The position numbers and the translations under genes are program-made. A DNA stretch of 64,000 nucleotides, taken from the NCBI RefSeq assembly GCF_046115515.1, contig NZ_CP175953.1; one strand, given 5' to 3'. Of this stretch, positions 50,965-61,604 are shown in pieces. The stretch comes from Gracilimonas sp017641085. GTDB lineage: Bacteria > Bacteroidota > Rhodothermia > Balneolales > Balneolaceae. The number at the start of each line of letters is the position of its first letter. Position 1 is the stretch's first letter. A model generated the notes under the pieces. It was given only the letters and a program-made list of their open reading frames with translations. It searched no databases and was not told the DNA's origin.

Positions 50965-52311
50965 TTGGCTGGAACAACCACAACCGACCGCGGTTCATGG
51001 AATTCAAAACTTGGCTTTGTACTCGCAGCTGCCGGCTCAGCGGTAGGACTTGGTAACATTTGGGCTTTCCCTACTAAAGTTGCCACTGAAGGCGGTGCCG
51101 CCTATCTGTTAATTTATCTGTTATGTACCTTTGCGATCGGTTTTCCGGTGATGGTAGCCGAGATTACGATTGGTAGAAAATCAGGCAAAAACCCTGTTGG
51201 TGCATTTAAAGCTATCAGTTCCAGTAAATTTTTCCCTTTGGTGGGATTATGGGGTGTTATTTGTGGAGTGATGATCCTCTCTTTCTACACGGTAGTAGCC
51301 GGTTGGGCTTTTGGTTTCGCCTTTGAGGAAATCTTCTACTTCTTTGGCTGGTCGGGAGCAGCAGATTGGCTCACCGATACTAATAATGGATTTAAGAACG
51401 CGATTATTGCTACTGTCTTCATGCTGGGGACTATTAAGATAATTACCGCTGGTGTAAGCGATGGTATTGAACGAGCTACCAAAGCGATGATGCCCTTACT
51501 TATCGGGATTATTGTGGTGATGATTATTTATGTGCTGCTACAACCCGGAAGTGCTGAAGGTGTGAGTATTTACTTATTACCGGATTTCAGTAAAATTAAT
51601 GCAGGGCTTATTTTCTCTGCCATGGGGCAGGCTTTCTTCTCACTTTCTTTAGGGATGGGGGCTCTTATCACCTACGGTTCTTATCTGAATAAGAAAGAGA
51701 ATATTCCTCAGGCAGCTGCTTTTGTAACCTTAGCTGATGTTGGAATCGCCTTTTTAGCCGGTTTACTTATTGTGCCGGCGATGTACCTTGCTCAAAGTCA
51801 GGGTATTAACATTAATGCTGGTGGTTCATTGGCCTCCAGTACCGATCTTGTTTTCCAAATACTTCCTGCCCTCTTCCATACCATTGGCGGTTCCGTAGGT
51901 ATGTTATTAGGAGTGACGTTCTTCCTGCTGCTTAGTATTGCAGCACTCACATCAACCATTTCGCTGTTGGAAGTTCCGGTTTCTTACGTGATCGATGAAT
52001 TTGAAGTACAACGAAAGAAAGCAGCCTGGATGGTAGGTTTAGGTATTTTGGTTGTTTCCATTACGGTTGCCTTCTTCCCCGCCTTAATCGGTTGGTTCGA
52101 CTACCTGTTCAGCACTATCGGTTTACCTCTTGGTGGATTTTTAATCTGCTTGTTTGTGGGTTATGTATGGAAAACCGATCAGGCTTTGAACGAAATGGAA
52201 TATGGGTTTGCCGGTATCAAACAAACCCTGTTTTCTAAAGTTTGGCCTGTTTTCATCAAATATATTTGTCCTGCAGCCATTCTCTATAATTTGATCTCGA
52301 ATTTCATCTAA
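50965..52311 (+). CDS. Sodium-dependent transporter, NSS/SNF family
   Basis: Na+-coupled amino-acid or amine importer. The TTG start has an ideal ribosome site. The 448-residue protein shows the family signature near the N-terminus (AAAGSAVGLGNIWAFP, residues about 19-34) and 11 to 12 membrane helices, with the unwound helix 6 region SLSLGMGALITYGSY near 225-239. The length fits the bacterial 11-helix subgroup. The substrate cannot be read from the sequence. It lies upstream of efp with a 67-base gap and may be transcribed separately. Confidence 0.92.
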   Translation: MAGTTTTDRGSWNSKLGFVLAAAGSAVGLGNIWAFPTKVATEGGAAYLLIYLLCTFAIGFPVMVAEITIGRKSGKNPVGAFKAISSSKFFPLVGLWGVICGVMILSFYTVVAGWAFGFAFEEIFYFFGWSGAADWLTDTNNGFKNAIIATVFMLGTIKIITAGVSDGIERATKAMMPLLIGIIVVMIIYVLLQPGSAEGVSIYLLPDFSKINAGLIFSAMGQAFFSLSLGMGALITYGSYLNKKENIPQAAAFVTLADVGIAFLAGLLIVPAMYLAQSQGININAGGSLASSTDLVFQILPALFHTIGGSVGMLLGVTFFLLLSIAALTSTISLLEVPVSYVIDEFEVQRKKAAWMVGLGILVVSITVAFFPALIGWFDYLFSTIGLPLGGFLICLFVGYVWKTDQALNEMEYGFAGIKQTLFSKVWPVFIKYICPAAILYNLISNFI

Positions 52312-52378
52312 ACTCATTTGTTATCCAAGTGGGCAGGTGGTATTTTTGAGCGAAATTTATCGGAGGAAAACTTAAAGA

Positions 52379-52948
52379 ATGTCTAAAGTATCAACATCAG
52401 ATTTCAGAAACGGTTTGGTTCTGGATCTGGACGGAGAACTCTACTCCATAACTGAGTTTCAGCACGTAAAGCCGGGTAAAGGCCCTGCTTTCGTCCGTAC
52501 GAAGCTTAAAGGAATTGTAAACGATAAGAATATTGACAAAACCTGGCGTTCAGGTGAAAATGCAGAAGCTGTCCGGGTTGAAACCCGTGAGTATCAGTAC
52601 CTCTATAACGATGGAGAACTTTTTTACCTGATGCACACCGACACCTACGAGCAAATTCCCGTGAATGCATCCCAGGTAGAACGAAAAGGGTTCCTGATAG
52701 ATGGCCACAATTGTGTTGTGGTCGTAAACGCTGACGAAGAGTCGGTGTTATATGTAGAACCTAAAGATCATATTGAAGCCACGGTAGAACAAACAGATCC
52801 CGGTGTTCGTGGCGACACCGCACAAGGCGGAAGTAAACCCGCTACATTGGAATCTGGAGCTACGGTTCAAGTTCCACTTTTCATCAACGAAGGCGAGAAA
52901 ATTCGCGTTGATACCCGAACCGGAGAATATATAGAACGAGCTAAATAA
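52379..52948 (+). CDS. efp: Translation elongation factor P
   Basis: Binds the ribosome E site and relieves stalling at consecutive prolines. The 189 residues form three beta-barrel domains; the modification loop PGKGPAF places Lys34 at the tip, as in factors modified by lysylation. Which modification enzyme is used is not visible here. GGAGGA precedes the ATG. It is the first gene of efp-accB-accC-gcvH with junctions of 6 to 9 bases; efp next to accB is a common bacterial order. Confidence 0.97.
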   Translation: MSKVSTSDFRNGLVLDLDGELYSITEFQHVKPGKGPAFVRTKLKGIVNDKNIDKTWRSGENAEAVRVETREYQYLYNDGELFYLMHTDTYEQIPVNASQVERKGFLIDGHNCVVVVNADEESVLYVEPKDHIEATVEQTDPGVRGDTAQGGSKPATLESGATVQVPLFINEGEKIRVDTRTGEYIERAK

Positions 52949-52956
52949 GACTTATC

Positions 52957-53433
52957 ATGGATTTAAAACTGATCAAAAACATTTTAGACATGATCGCCGA
53001 GAGTGATGTTAACGAAGTATCTCTCGAAGAAGGCGATTTCAAAATTAAAGTTAAGAAACAGGGTGAAGTTCAACAGGTTACCTATTCACAACCTGCCGCA
53101 GCGCCTCAAGCACCGGCTCAGCCTGCTGCTCCCGCACAACCGTCAACAACTCCTGCTCAGGGAGAATCGGATGACTCAGCCCCACAGGCTGAAGGTGATA
53201 CCGTAACTTCCCCTATTGTTGGTACTTTTTATGAATCTCCATCACCCGACTCTGATCCTTTTGTGAAAGTTGGAGATAAAGTTTCTAAAGGCGACACGCT
53301 TTGTATTGTGGAAGCCATGAAGATCATGAATGAAATTGAAGCTGAATTCGGCGGAACGGTTAAGCAAATCCTGGTGGATGATGCTCAGCCCGTTGAATAC
53401 GAACAACCACTTTTCATTATTAAAAAAGACTAA
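52957..53433 (+). CDS. accB: Biotin carboxyl carrier protein of acetyl-CoA carboxylase
   Basis: Carries biotin between the carboxylase and transferase sites. The biotinylation motif EAMKIMNEIEAE puts the modified lysine at 122. An N-terminal domain (DLKLIKNILDMIAESD onward) binds AccC, and a Pro/Ala/Gln-rich linker (about 45-80) connects it to the biotinyl domain. The length of 158 residues is normal. Biotin attachment here depends on the same vitamin made by the BioC-like branch elsewhere in the window. Confidence 0.96.
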   Translation: MDLKLIKNILDMIAESDVNEVSLEEGDFKIKVKKQGEVQQVTYSQPAAAPQAPAQPAAPAQPSTTPAQGESDDSAPQAEGDTVTSPIVGTFYESPSPDSDPFVKVGDKVSKGDTLCIVEAMKIMNEIEAEFGGTVKQILVDDAQPVEYEQPLFIIKKD

Positions 53434-53442
53434 GCGGCTTTC

Positions 53443-54795
<1,353 letters not shown>

Positions 54796-54801
54796 ACAAC
54801 G

Positions 54802-55182
54802 ATGAGCATACCAGCTGAACTGAAATACACCCGCGAACATGAGTGGATTAAAGATAACGGCGACGGAACGGCCACCATTGGTATTACCGATTTTGCTCAG
54901 GGTGAATTAGGCGATATTGTTTTTGTGGAACTGGAACCTGAAGGCTCAGAATTCTCTAAAGATGATACTTTTGGAACCGTTGAAGCTGTAAAAACCGTAT
55001 CAGATCTTTATGCTCCTCTCGATGGGGAAATCGTTGAGCTGAATGAGAAGCTTGAAGATGAACCTGAGTTGGTTAATGATGATCCTTATGGCGACGGATG
55101 GATGGTTAAAATCAAAATTGATGATGACTCTCAGATGGACGACCTGCTCTCAGCTGAAGAATACGAAGAAGTCATAGCCTGA
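54802..55182 (+). CDS. gcvH: Glycine cleavage system H protein (lipoyl carrier)
   Basis: The 126-residue lipoyl-domain protein opens with ELKYTREHEWIKD and carries the lipoylated lysine 64 in VEAVKTVSDLYAP; GDGWMVKI closes the fold. In glycine cleavage it shuttles the aminomethyl group, and in some bacteria GcvH-like proteins serve lipoate assembly. No gcvT or gcvP gene is nearby; instead it follows accC by six bases. A hairpin overlapping its stop codon may terminate the unit. Confidence 0.95.
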   Translation: MSIPAELKYTREHEWIKDNGDGTATIGITDFAQGELGDIVFVELEPEGSEFSKDDTFGTVEAVKTVSDLYAPLDGEIVELNEKLEDEPELVNDDPYGDGWMVKIKIDDDSQMDDLLSAEEYEEVIA

Positions 55183-55211
55183 CCCCTTACCGGTACAGGC
55201 TTTATTTATTT
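55176..55211 (+). terminator. Possible terminator at the end of gcvH
   Basis: AGCCTG and CAGGCT pair around a 14-base loop that can form an inner ACCGGT-like fold, followed by a T-rich tract on the plus strand. The stem is short and overlaps the gcvH stop codon, so readthrough to guaA is likely. Confidence 0.4.
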
Positions 55212-55239
55212 TACTCACTAATATCTTACAAAAAGCTTC

Positions 55240-56790
55240 ATGCACAGCCGACATTCGGAATGGATTCTCATCCTTGATTACGGTTCTCAATTCACTCAAC
55301 TTATTGCTCGCCGGCTGCGTGAACTTCATATTTACTGTGAAATTCACCCTTACAATGTAACCCTGGATGAAGTATCTACACCTACTCCGGGTGGAATCAT
55401 TCTCTCCGGTGGCCCCAAAAGTGTAAATGACAAGGATGCCCCTGGTCTTCAAGCCAAAATTTTAGATTGGGATATCCCTATTCTAGGAGTTTGTTACGGA
55501 CTTCAGTTATTAGCTCATACTGAAATCCCCGGTAGTGTTGAAAAAGCTGAAAAACGGGAATATGGCCGGGCTAATCTTCTTATTGATAATAGTGAAGACC
55601 TGCTAAAGGATATTGAAGATGAAAGTGTGGTTTGGATGAGCCACGGTGATCACATTCATGAGCTTCCTCCTTCCTACGAAATTATCGGACATACAACGAA
55701 CGCTAAGGTCGCTGCTGTCCGGCATAAAGAGAACCACATTTATGGTGTCCAATTTCACCCTGAAGTTGCTCATACCGAACATGGAAAGCAGTTGCTCCAG
55801 AATTTTGCCTATACCATATGTGGACTAAAAGGCGACTGGACTTCCGAGTCTTTTATTGATGAGCAGATTCAATCTATACGTGAAAAAGTCGGAGACGACA
55901 AAGTATTATGTGCCCTTTCCGGCGGAGTAGATTCTACGGTAGTGGCCACGCTTATTCACAAAGCTATTGGAGATCAGTTGCAATGTGTGTTCGTGGATAA
56001 CGGATTATTGAGAAAAAATGAATTTGAGTCGGTATTGGATCTCTACACGCAGGATTTACATCTGCCCGTTAAAGGCGTTGACGCTTCGAAACTATTTTTA
56101 GATCGACTTTCCGGTGTTTCTGATCCTGAAGAAAAGCGAAAGATTATAGGAAATACCTTTATTGATGTTTTCGAGGAAGAAATTGGCGACGATGCCGATT
56201 TCAAATACCTGGCTCAGGGTACTCTTTATCCCGACGTCATTGAAAGTGTATCTTTCAAAGGTCCTTCTGCAACTATAAAATCACACCACAATGTGGGCGG
56301 ACTTCCCGAAAAAATGAAGCTCGACCTGATTGAACCGGTTCGTGAGCTTTTTAAGGATGAAGTTCGTGAAGTCGGCCGTACATTAGGTATTCCTGATCAC
56401 TTTATTGGACGCCATCCTTTTCCCGGTCCGGGACTTGGAATTCGGGTATTGGGCGAGTTGTCTGAAGATCGACTCAATTTGTTACGAGAAGCCGATTATA
56501 TTTTTGTTGAAGAGCTTAAAGAACAGAATTTATATAATGATGTATGGCAAGCACTGGCTGTCCTGCTGCCGGTTCAAAGCGTAGGTGTAATGGGCGATGA
56601 ACGCACCTATGAGTTCACCATCGCCCTGAGAGCTGTCACCAGTCTGGACGGTATGACAGCCGACTGGTCGCATCTTCCCTATGAGTTTCTGGCTCATGTT
56701 TCGAATCGAATTATAAACGAGATCAAGGGAATTAATCGGGTGGTTTATGATATAAGTTCAAAACCTCCGGCCACTATTGAGTGGGAATGA
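55240..56790 (+). CDS. guaA: GMP synthase (glutamine-hydrolysing)
   Basis: Converts XMP to GMP. The N-terminal class I amidotransferase has GVCYGLQLLAH (nucleophile Cys) and QFHPEVAHTEHG; the ATP-pyrophosphatase domain has LSGGVDSTVVATL near 228, and the C-terminal dimerisation domain includes RHPFPGPGLGIRV and ends KPPATIEWE, the invariant family tail. The length of 516 residues is standard. No purine riboswitch was found in the 57-base spacer upstream. Confidence 0.97.
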   Translation: MHSRHSEWILILDYGSQFTQLIARRLRELHIYCEIHPYNVTLDEVSTPTPGGIILSGGPKSVNDKDAPGLQAKILDWDIPILGVCYGLQLLAHTEIPGSVEKAEKREYGRANLLIDNSEDLLKDIEDESVVWMSHGDHIHELPPSYEIIGHTTNAKVAAVRHKENHIYGVQFHPEVAHTEHGKQLLQNFAYTICGLKGDWTSESFIDEQIQSIREKVGDDKVLCALSGGVDSTVVATLIHKAIGDQLQCVFVDNGLLRKNEFESVLDLYTQDLHLPVKGVDASKLFLDRLSGVSDPEEKRKIIGNTFIDVFEEEIGDDADFKYLAQGTLYPDVIESVSFKGPSATIKSHHNVGGLPEKMKLDLIEPVRELFKDEVREVGRTLGIPDHFIGRHPFPGPGLGIRVLGELSEDRLNLLREADYIFVEELKEQNLYNDVWQALAVLLPVQSVGVMGDERTYEFTIALRAVTSLDGMTADWSHLPYEFLAHVSNRIINEIKGINRVVYDISSKPPATIEWE

Positions 56791-56862
56791 TTGTGCTTGT
56801 AAAACCCGGTGAAAATCTTATTTTTGCCTTCAATATTCCAACAATAACTAAGTTGAAATCTC

Positions 56863-58449
56863 GTGGCTGAATCAACCAAAAAAAAGCAGGCAAAAGAAAC
56901 CAAAGGCTCTTCTCTCTTTGATAAATTTCTCAATTTAATAGAAAAAGCCGGGAATAAGCTTCCAGATCCTGCAATGCTTTTTCTCATGTTGCTGGTTTTT
57001 GTGTGGATACTATCCGCTGTGCTCTCCCCCATAGATTTTGGAGAAACCCATCCTTTAACCGGCAATGAGCTTGCCGTTAAGAATTTACTGACCGGTGAAA
57101 GCATGGCTGATTTTTTGGCCAACATGATCAGTACATTTGTATTGTTCGCGCCATTGGGTATTGTTCTTGTTGCCATGCTTGGTGTTGGAGTAGCTGAACA
57201 TTCCGGCTGGATAGATGCAGGGCTGAAAAAGCTTTTGAATTTTACGCCAAAAGCATTTCTAACCCCCATGCTTATACTGATTGCCATCGTCAGCCACACA
57301 GCGGCAGATGCAGGATATGTATTGGTAATCCCACTTGGCGGAGTGATTTTTTATGCGGCGGGTAGGCATCCCTTGGCAGGAATTGCAGCTGCTTTTGCCG
57401 GTGTAAGTGGCGGGTTTTCTGCCAACTTCATTCCTTCTGCTATCGACCCGCTTATTATGAGCTTTACGCTTGAAGCAGCAAAAATTCTTGACCCGGATAT
57501 TGCACTGAATCCATTGAACAATATCTATTTCACCGGGGCCTCCAGTATTCTGATTGTGCTTGTTGGCTGGTATATCACCGATAAAATCGTTGAGCCCCGC
57601 CTGGCCAACGTTGAGGTTGACGGAGACGAGGATGAAATGCCCCAGATGGAAACCGTAACTGATAAAGAAAGCCGTGCTTTCTGGCTTGGATTCGGCGCAA
57701 TGATACTAGGAATCATTGGTTTGTTTATTTGGGCCTGGCCGGAAGGTTCTGCCCTTCGCGACCCAAACTGGGACAACCCGGATGTGAGCTCTTTGTTTTC
57801 ATTCCAGGCACCTTTGATGCAAGCCATTGTACCCCTGATTTTTATCTTTCTATTAATTCCCGGTGTGGTTTATGGATATGTATCCGGTAAGTACACATCC
57901 TCTAAAGACATGATCGATAATATGAAAAAATCGATGGAGAGCATGGGCTATTATATTGTGATGGCTTTCTTTTGTGCCCTTTTTATCGATGCCTTTTCTG
58001 AATCAAATATCGGTCTTTTGGTAGCTCTAAAGGGAGCTAACTTTTTGCAGTCCCTGGCATTACCCGGGCAGGTTACCATTGTAGGGATCATCATTTTGAG
58101 TGCAGTTGTAAACCTGCTGGTAGGCTCCGCCTCTGCAAAGTGGGCTCTTATCGCTCCCATATTTGTCCCGATGCTTATGCAGTTAGGGATTTCACCCGAT
58201 TTAACTCAGGCAGCATACCGGGTCGGAGATTCCGTTTCTAACATTATAACTCCTCTATTACCCTACTTCCCGCTCGTTGTCGTGTTTTGTCAGCGTTATG
58301 TTAAGAATACCGGAATCGGAACCCTTATTTCTATGATGCTTCCATACTCGCTAATTTTCATGGTTGTTTGGACGATCTTCTTGTTGCTTTACTGGTGGAT
58401 TGGAATTCCATTAAGCTTTGAGTCTAACTATGTATATCCGGCCATGTAA
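56863..58449 (+). CDS. AbgT-family transporter
   Basis: The 528-residue membrane protein uses a GTG start (the next ATG would remove the first helix). Family motifs include GNKLPDPAMLFLML, FVLFAPLGIVLVAMLGVGVAEHSGW (near 88-112), SHTAADAGYVLVIPLGGVIF and the second-repeat region NLLVGSASAKWALIAPIFVPM. Members import p-aminobenzoyl-glutamate or export sulfonamide-like compounds, using the proton gradient. Which activity applies here is unknown. It appears monocistronic, following guaA by 72 bases. Confidence 0.9.
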   Translation: MAESTKKKQAKETKGSSLFDKFLNLIEKAGNKLPDPAMLFLMLLVFVWILSAVLSPIDFGETHPLTGNELAVKNLLTGESMADFLANMISTFVLFAPLGIVLVAMLGVGVAEHSGWIDAGLKKLLNFTPKAFLTPMLILIAIVSHTAADAGYVLVIPLGGVIFYAAGRHPLAGIAAAFAGVSGGFSANFIPSAIDPLIMSFTLEAAKILDPDIALNPLNNIYFTGASSILIVLVGWYITDKIVEPRLANVEVDGDEDEMPQMETVTDKESRAFWLGFGAMILGIIGLFIWAWPEGSALRDPNWDNPDVSSLFSFQAPLMQAIVPLIFIFLLIPGVVYGYVSGKYTSSKDMIDNMKKSMESMGYYIVMAFFCALFIDAFSESNIGLLVALKGANFLQSLALPGQVTIVGIIILSAVVNLLVGSASAKWALIAPIFVPMLMQLGISPDLTQAAYRVGDSVSNIITPLLPYFPLVVVFCQRYVKNTGIGTLISMMLPYSLIFMVVWTIFLLLYWWIGIPLSFESNYVYPAM

Positions 58450-58589
58450 TGTTCTTTATAGAAATCACTTTTTAAGAGCCTTGCATCGTTGAACTGAACG
58501 CATTGTGATATTAATGATACACAAATTCAGAACTTTTTAGCCTTTGCTTAGTTATAAATTCAGAAACTAACATATTCATACCCTATTTG

Positions 58590-60299
58590 ATGAAACGACT
58601 TCTATTTTCTTTAGTACTTCTGTTCACTTTTTCCTTATCCGCCATCGCTCAATCTATAGAAACCGGCATTGAGTTTTACGAGGAAGGAAACTACGAACGA
58701 GCTCTTCGAATTTTTGAACAATCCAACAATCCGAGTGCTCAGCTATTTGCAGGCAAAAGCTATTATGCACTAAACAACTTCATCAAGGCAAAGGAATACC
58801 TGGGTAAGGTTGACAGCACCTCCTCTGAAATATTCAGCGAAGCTAAATACACGGCTTCTCTTGCCGATTTCCAGCTAAAGAACTTTGCAGCTTCTCTGGA
58901 TGCCCTGCATGAACTAAAACAGAATTCACGAGAACCTTCTGTATCACGGGCAGCCTTCTCTTTTTACCGCGATGTGGTTAATTATCTCACTCTCGAGCAG
59001 CGGTTTAATACTTTCAGAGCTACAAAATATGATGCTGTACGGCTTGACCTTGTAGAGGCTGGGGTCGGAAAGTTAGACTTGGTTTCTGCACGGGCCCTTT
59101 TCAAGGCCTATAAGGCAAGTACGATTTCGGATACAACCAATTATGCTTCCATAGAAGCTTTGTTGAGCGATTCTGCTGCCTATATGCAGCGATACAATCC
59201 AAACCGATATACGAAAGCTCCATCCGGTTTAGCCTATAATATCGGGGTGGCCCTTCCTCAGTTTGAAATTGAATCTCCTCAGTTTGAAATTCCCCAACAC
59301 TTGTATTTTGGCATTCAGCTCGCAGTAGAAAAATTCAACAGTGAGAATACGGATCTGAAGGCGTTTCTCACCTACAAAAACACCGGTGCTGATGCAGCCA
59401 ATGCTCCTGCTATTGCTAATGAACTGGCCTGGAATCACGATGCTGATATCATCATCGGCCCGCTTTTTTCGGAAGTGGCAGTAGCCATGTCTCAATATGC
59501 GGAGCTGTATGAAATTCCCATGCTCACTCCCCTTGCCAATTCAGACAGCCTGAACCTTGACCACAATTATACCTACCAGTTGAATCCTACCTTTGCGATT
59601 CAGGGTCAAAGAATGGCGCAATTTGCCATCCGGAATTTAGGATATGATACACTGGCCGTAATCGCAGAGCGGGGCTCTTTAGGTGAACCCTCAGCTGTGG
59701 CTTTTCTTGATGAAGCTCGCAAACTGGGTGGCGAAGTGGTAAGATATTACGTGGAAGAACTTGAATCAGAAGGCTACGATATCAGTAAATACGCCAGAAA
59801 CTTTGATCCCGAAGTAGATACGGTTTTCAATTACAATATAGATGCCGTATATGCACCATTTACAGGCAACATCGCCGAGACCCTTATTAGTTCTCTACTC
59901 ACCAATTTGGAAGCCATAGGAACCGATATGACGGTTTTAGGTTCTGAAGAATGGGAAATGGCCAATATCGATTCCCGAAATCTCCCGGATACTGAGATTT
60001 ACTATACCAAGACCTTTGAGCAGAATCCCGGAAATACCGACATAGAAGATTTTGAAAGTGAATTTCGTCTACGTTTCGATACCGAACCCAATCGCTTTGC
60101 TCTTATTGGGTATGATGCGGCCAACGTAGCACTACGAACTTTAAAAAGAGTGCAAAATCCGGCTTATCTGAAAGAAGGACTTAAGAAGTTCAACAACTAC
60201 CGCGGACTGATCATGGACGTGAGCTTTCAGAATACCCACATTAATCAGGAAGTGAGCATCAAACAGCTTCAGTACAAAGAAAGGGCTGGCGAACAGTAA
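58590..60299 (+). CDS. TPR plus type 1 periplasmic-binding-domain protein (LpoA-like architecture)
   Basis: I start at the ATG directly following a TTG. A signal peptide (ending AIAQ) leads into TPR-like helices (about 25-180: GIEFYEEGNYERALRIF and repeats), then a Leu/Ile/Val-binding-type domain (about 215-569) with IGVALPQFE, DIIIGPLFSEVAVAMSQYAE and ALIGYDAANVAL. The combination resembles E. coli LpoA, which activates penicillin-binding proteins, and also amino-acid ABC binding proteins; no ABC transporter gene is adjacent. The short phrase PQFEIES is nearly duplicated at about 220-235. It converges with mltG, three bases apart. Confidence 0.78.
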   Translation: MKRLLFSLVLLFTFSLSAIAQSIETGIEFYEEGNYERALRIFEQSNNPSAQLFAGKSYYALNNFIKAKEYLGKVDSTSSEIFSEAKYTASLADFQLKNFAASLDALHELKQNSREPSVSRAAFSFYRDVVNYLTLEQRFNTFRATKYDAVRLDLVEAGVGKLDLVSARALFKAYKASTISDTTNYASIEALLSDSAAYMQRYNPNRYTKAPSGLAYNIGVALPQFEIESPQFEIPQHLYFGIQLAVEKFNSENTDLKAFLTYKNTGADAANAPAIANELAWNHDADIIIGPLFSEVAVAMSQYAELYEIPMLTPLANSDSLNLDHNYTYQLNPTFAIQGQRMAQFAIRNLGYDTLAVIAERGSLGEPSAVAFLDEARKLGGEVVRYYVEELESEGYDISKYARNFDPEVDTVFNYNIDAVYAPFTGNIAETLISSLLTNLEAIGTDMTVLGSEEWEMANIDSRNLPDTEIYYTKTFEQNPGNTDIEDFESEFRLRFDTEPNRFALIGYDAANVALRTLKRVQNPAYLKEGLKKFNNYRGLIMDVSFQNTHINQEVSIKQLQYKERAGEQ

Positions 60300-60302
60300 C
60301 GG

Positions 60303-61388
60303 TTATCTTGTTTCCTGCTCGTTAGCTTGTTGCTCGGCTTCGCGCTGCCTCTTAATTCGATATTGCTCACGTAGCCAGCGTCGCCATTTCTCACTTTCCG
60401 CCTGATGTTCACTAAATGTTCGGGTAAACACGTGTCCACCTTCCGGATTAGCTACCATATATAAATAGTCATGGTCTTCCGGATATAGAGTAGCCTCAAT
60501 GGTAGAAAAGCTTGGGTTGGTGATTGGCCCCGGTGGTAACCCACTGTTCATATAGGTGTTGTAAGGATGATCTATCTGGTAATCTTCAAACAAAAGCCGC
60601 CTTCGCTCCCCTAAAGCAAAATTTACGGTAGGATCGGCTTGCAGGCGCATCCCCCGGTTCAGCCGGTTCCAATATAATCCACTGATGATTGGTTTCTCAT
60701 CCTGATTTTTGGCCTCCCATTCCACAATGGATGCCAGCGTAACAACTTCGTTAATGGTCATATCCATTTCCTCAGCTTGCTCGCGATACTCTTGCGTGAA
60801 GGCATTGTCAAACTCCCGCAATACCTTATTTAGAAACTCTTTCGGTGAACTGGTCCAGTAAATGAGATATGTTTCGGGAAGCATCCTTCCGAAAAGTTCT
60901 TCTTTGGAAAGATCTTTCTCAGCCAAGAATGAACTGTCATTCATCAATGTTAATAAAGAATCGGAATCAAAATGCAGGTTCTCGGCTGTAGTTTGAGTGA
61001 ACCTGTCTGTTGTAATACCGGGTAATATAACTACTGAAACCGGGTCCTGAATGCCCCGTGCCATTTTTGACAGGAAGCCGTTGTAAGAATATTCTCCTTC
61101 AAATACATACCGCCCACGCTGCATCTTTCTCCATCCCAGAATACGAGCCGCCCACTCCATTTCGGTTTTATCGAACCGGATGTCTTCACTTTCTAAATAC
61201 TGTTGCAGGTCTAATAATCCGGAATTTCCGGGAAGCAGTATTTCCGTCTGTTCTTCAAAAACGAGAGAAGAACCGGATGTAAGTCGAATGAGCCTTGAAC
61301 TCAATACCATCACTGCGATTAGTACAAAAAGCAGGATCGTTGTAATGAATTCGGGCTTTGTTACCGCAAATTGTCGTTGAATATTCAT
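60303..61388 (-). CDS. mltG: Endolytic murein transglycosylase MltG
   Basis: Inner-membrane enzyme that cuts nascent peptidoglycan strands and may set glycan length. One N-terminal membrane helix (about 13-32) is followed by a LysM-like subdomain and the YceG fold. The catalytic glutamate is Glu223 in ASIVEWEA, and the family motifs LQADPTVNFALG and YNTYMNSGLPPGPITNPS are present. The tail ends in a basic/acidic low-complexity stretch (KRQREAEQQANEQETR). The length of 361 residues is normal. Its upstream spacer (61389-61604) holds only a terminator for the next gene. Confidence 0.95.
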   Translation of the reverse strand: MNIQRQFAVTKPEFITTILLFVLIAVMVLSSRLIRLTSGSSLVFEEQTEILLPGNSGLLDLQQYLESEDIRFDKTEMEWAARILGWRKMQRGRYVFEGEYSYNGFLSKMARGIQDPVSVVILPGITTDRFTQTTAENLHFDSDSLLTLMNDSSFLAEKDLSKEELFGRMLPETYLIYWTSSPKEFLNKVLREFDNAFTQEYREQAEEMDMTINEVVTLASIVEWEAKNQDEKPIISGLYWNRLNRGMRLQADPTVNFALGERRRLLFEDYQIDHPYNTYMNSGLPPGPITNPSFSTIEATLYPEDHDYLYMVANPEGGHVFTRTFSEHQAESEKWRRWLREQYRIKRQREAEQQANEQETR

Positions 61389-61551
61389 GCGCTAAAGATA
61401 CAAATTGAAATGTAAAAGAGAATATCTGATGTAAAGTTGGTCAGCTGTAACAATTTACGATTCTGCTGAAACATTCCTTTTTCGTGGTCGTATTTGTTGG
61501 GCGAAGAGCAAAGAGCTTTTGGATGCTGCATAAGCACCAAATGCCCTAAAG

Positions 61552-61583
61552 AAAAAAACCCGGGCCTTGATCAGTCCGGGTTT
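61552..61583 (-). terminator. Rho-independent terminator
   Basis: AAACCCGG and CCGGGTTT pair over eight bases around a 12-base loop, with a seven-base T run following on the minus strand. It lies 22 bases after the outer-membrane barrel gene and separates it from mltG. Confidence 0.85.
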
Positions 61584-61604
61584 CTTTATTAAGCGAGATT
61601 TTGT

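Noticed and set aside
55183..55239. Purine riboswitch upstream of guaA
   Set aside because: The 57-base spacer is too short and lacks conserved purine-aptamer loops; the apt upstream region was also checked by eye with no match.
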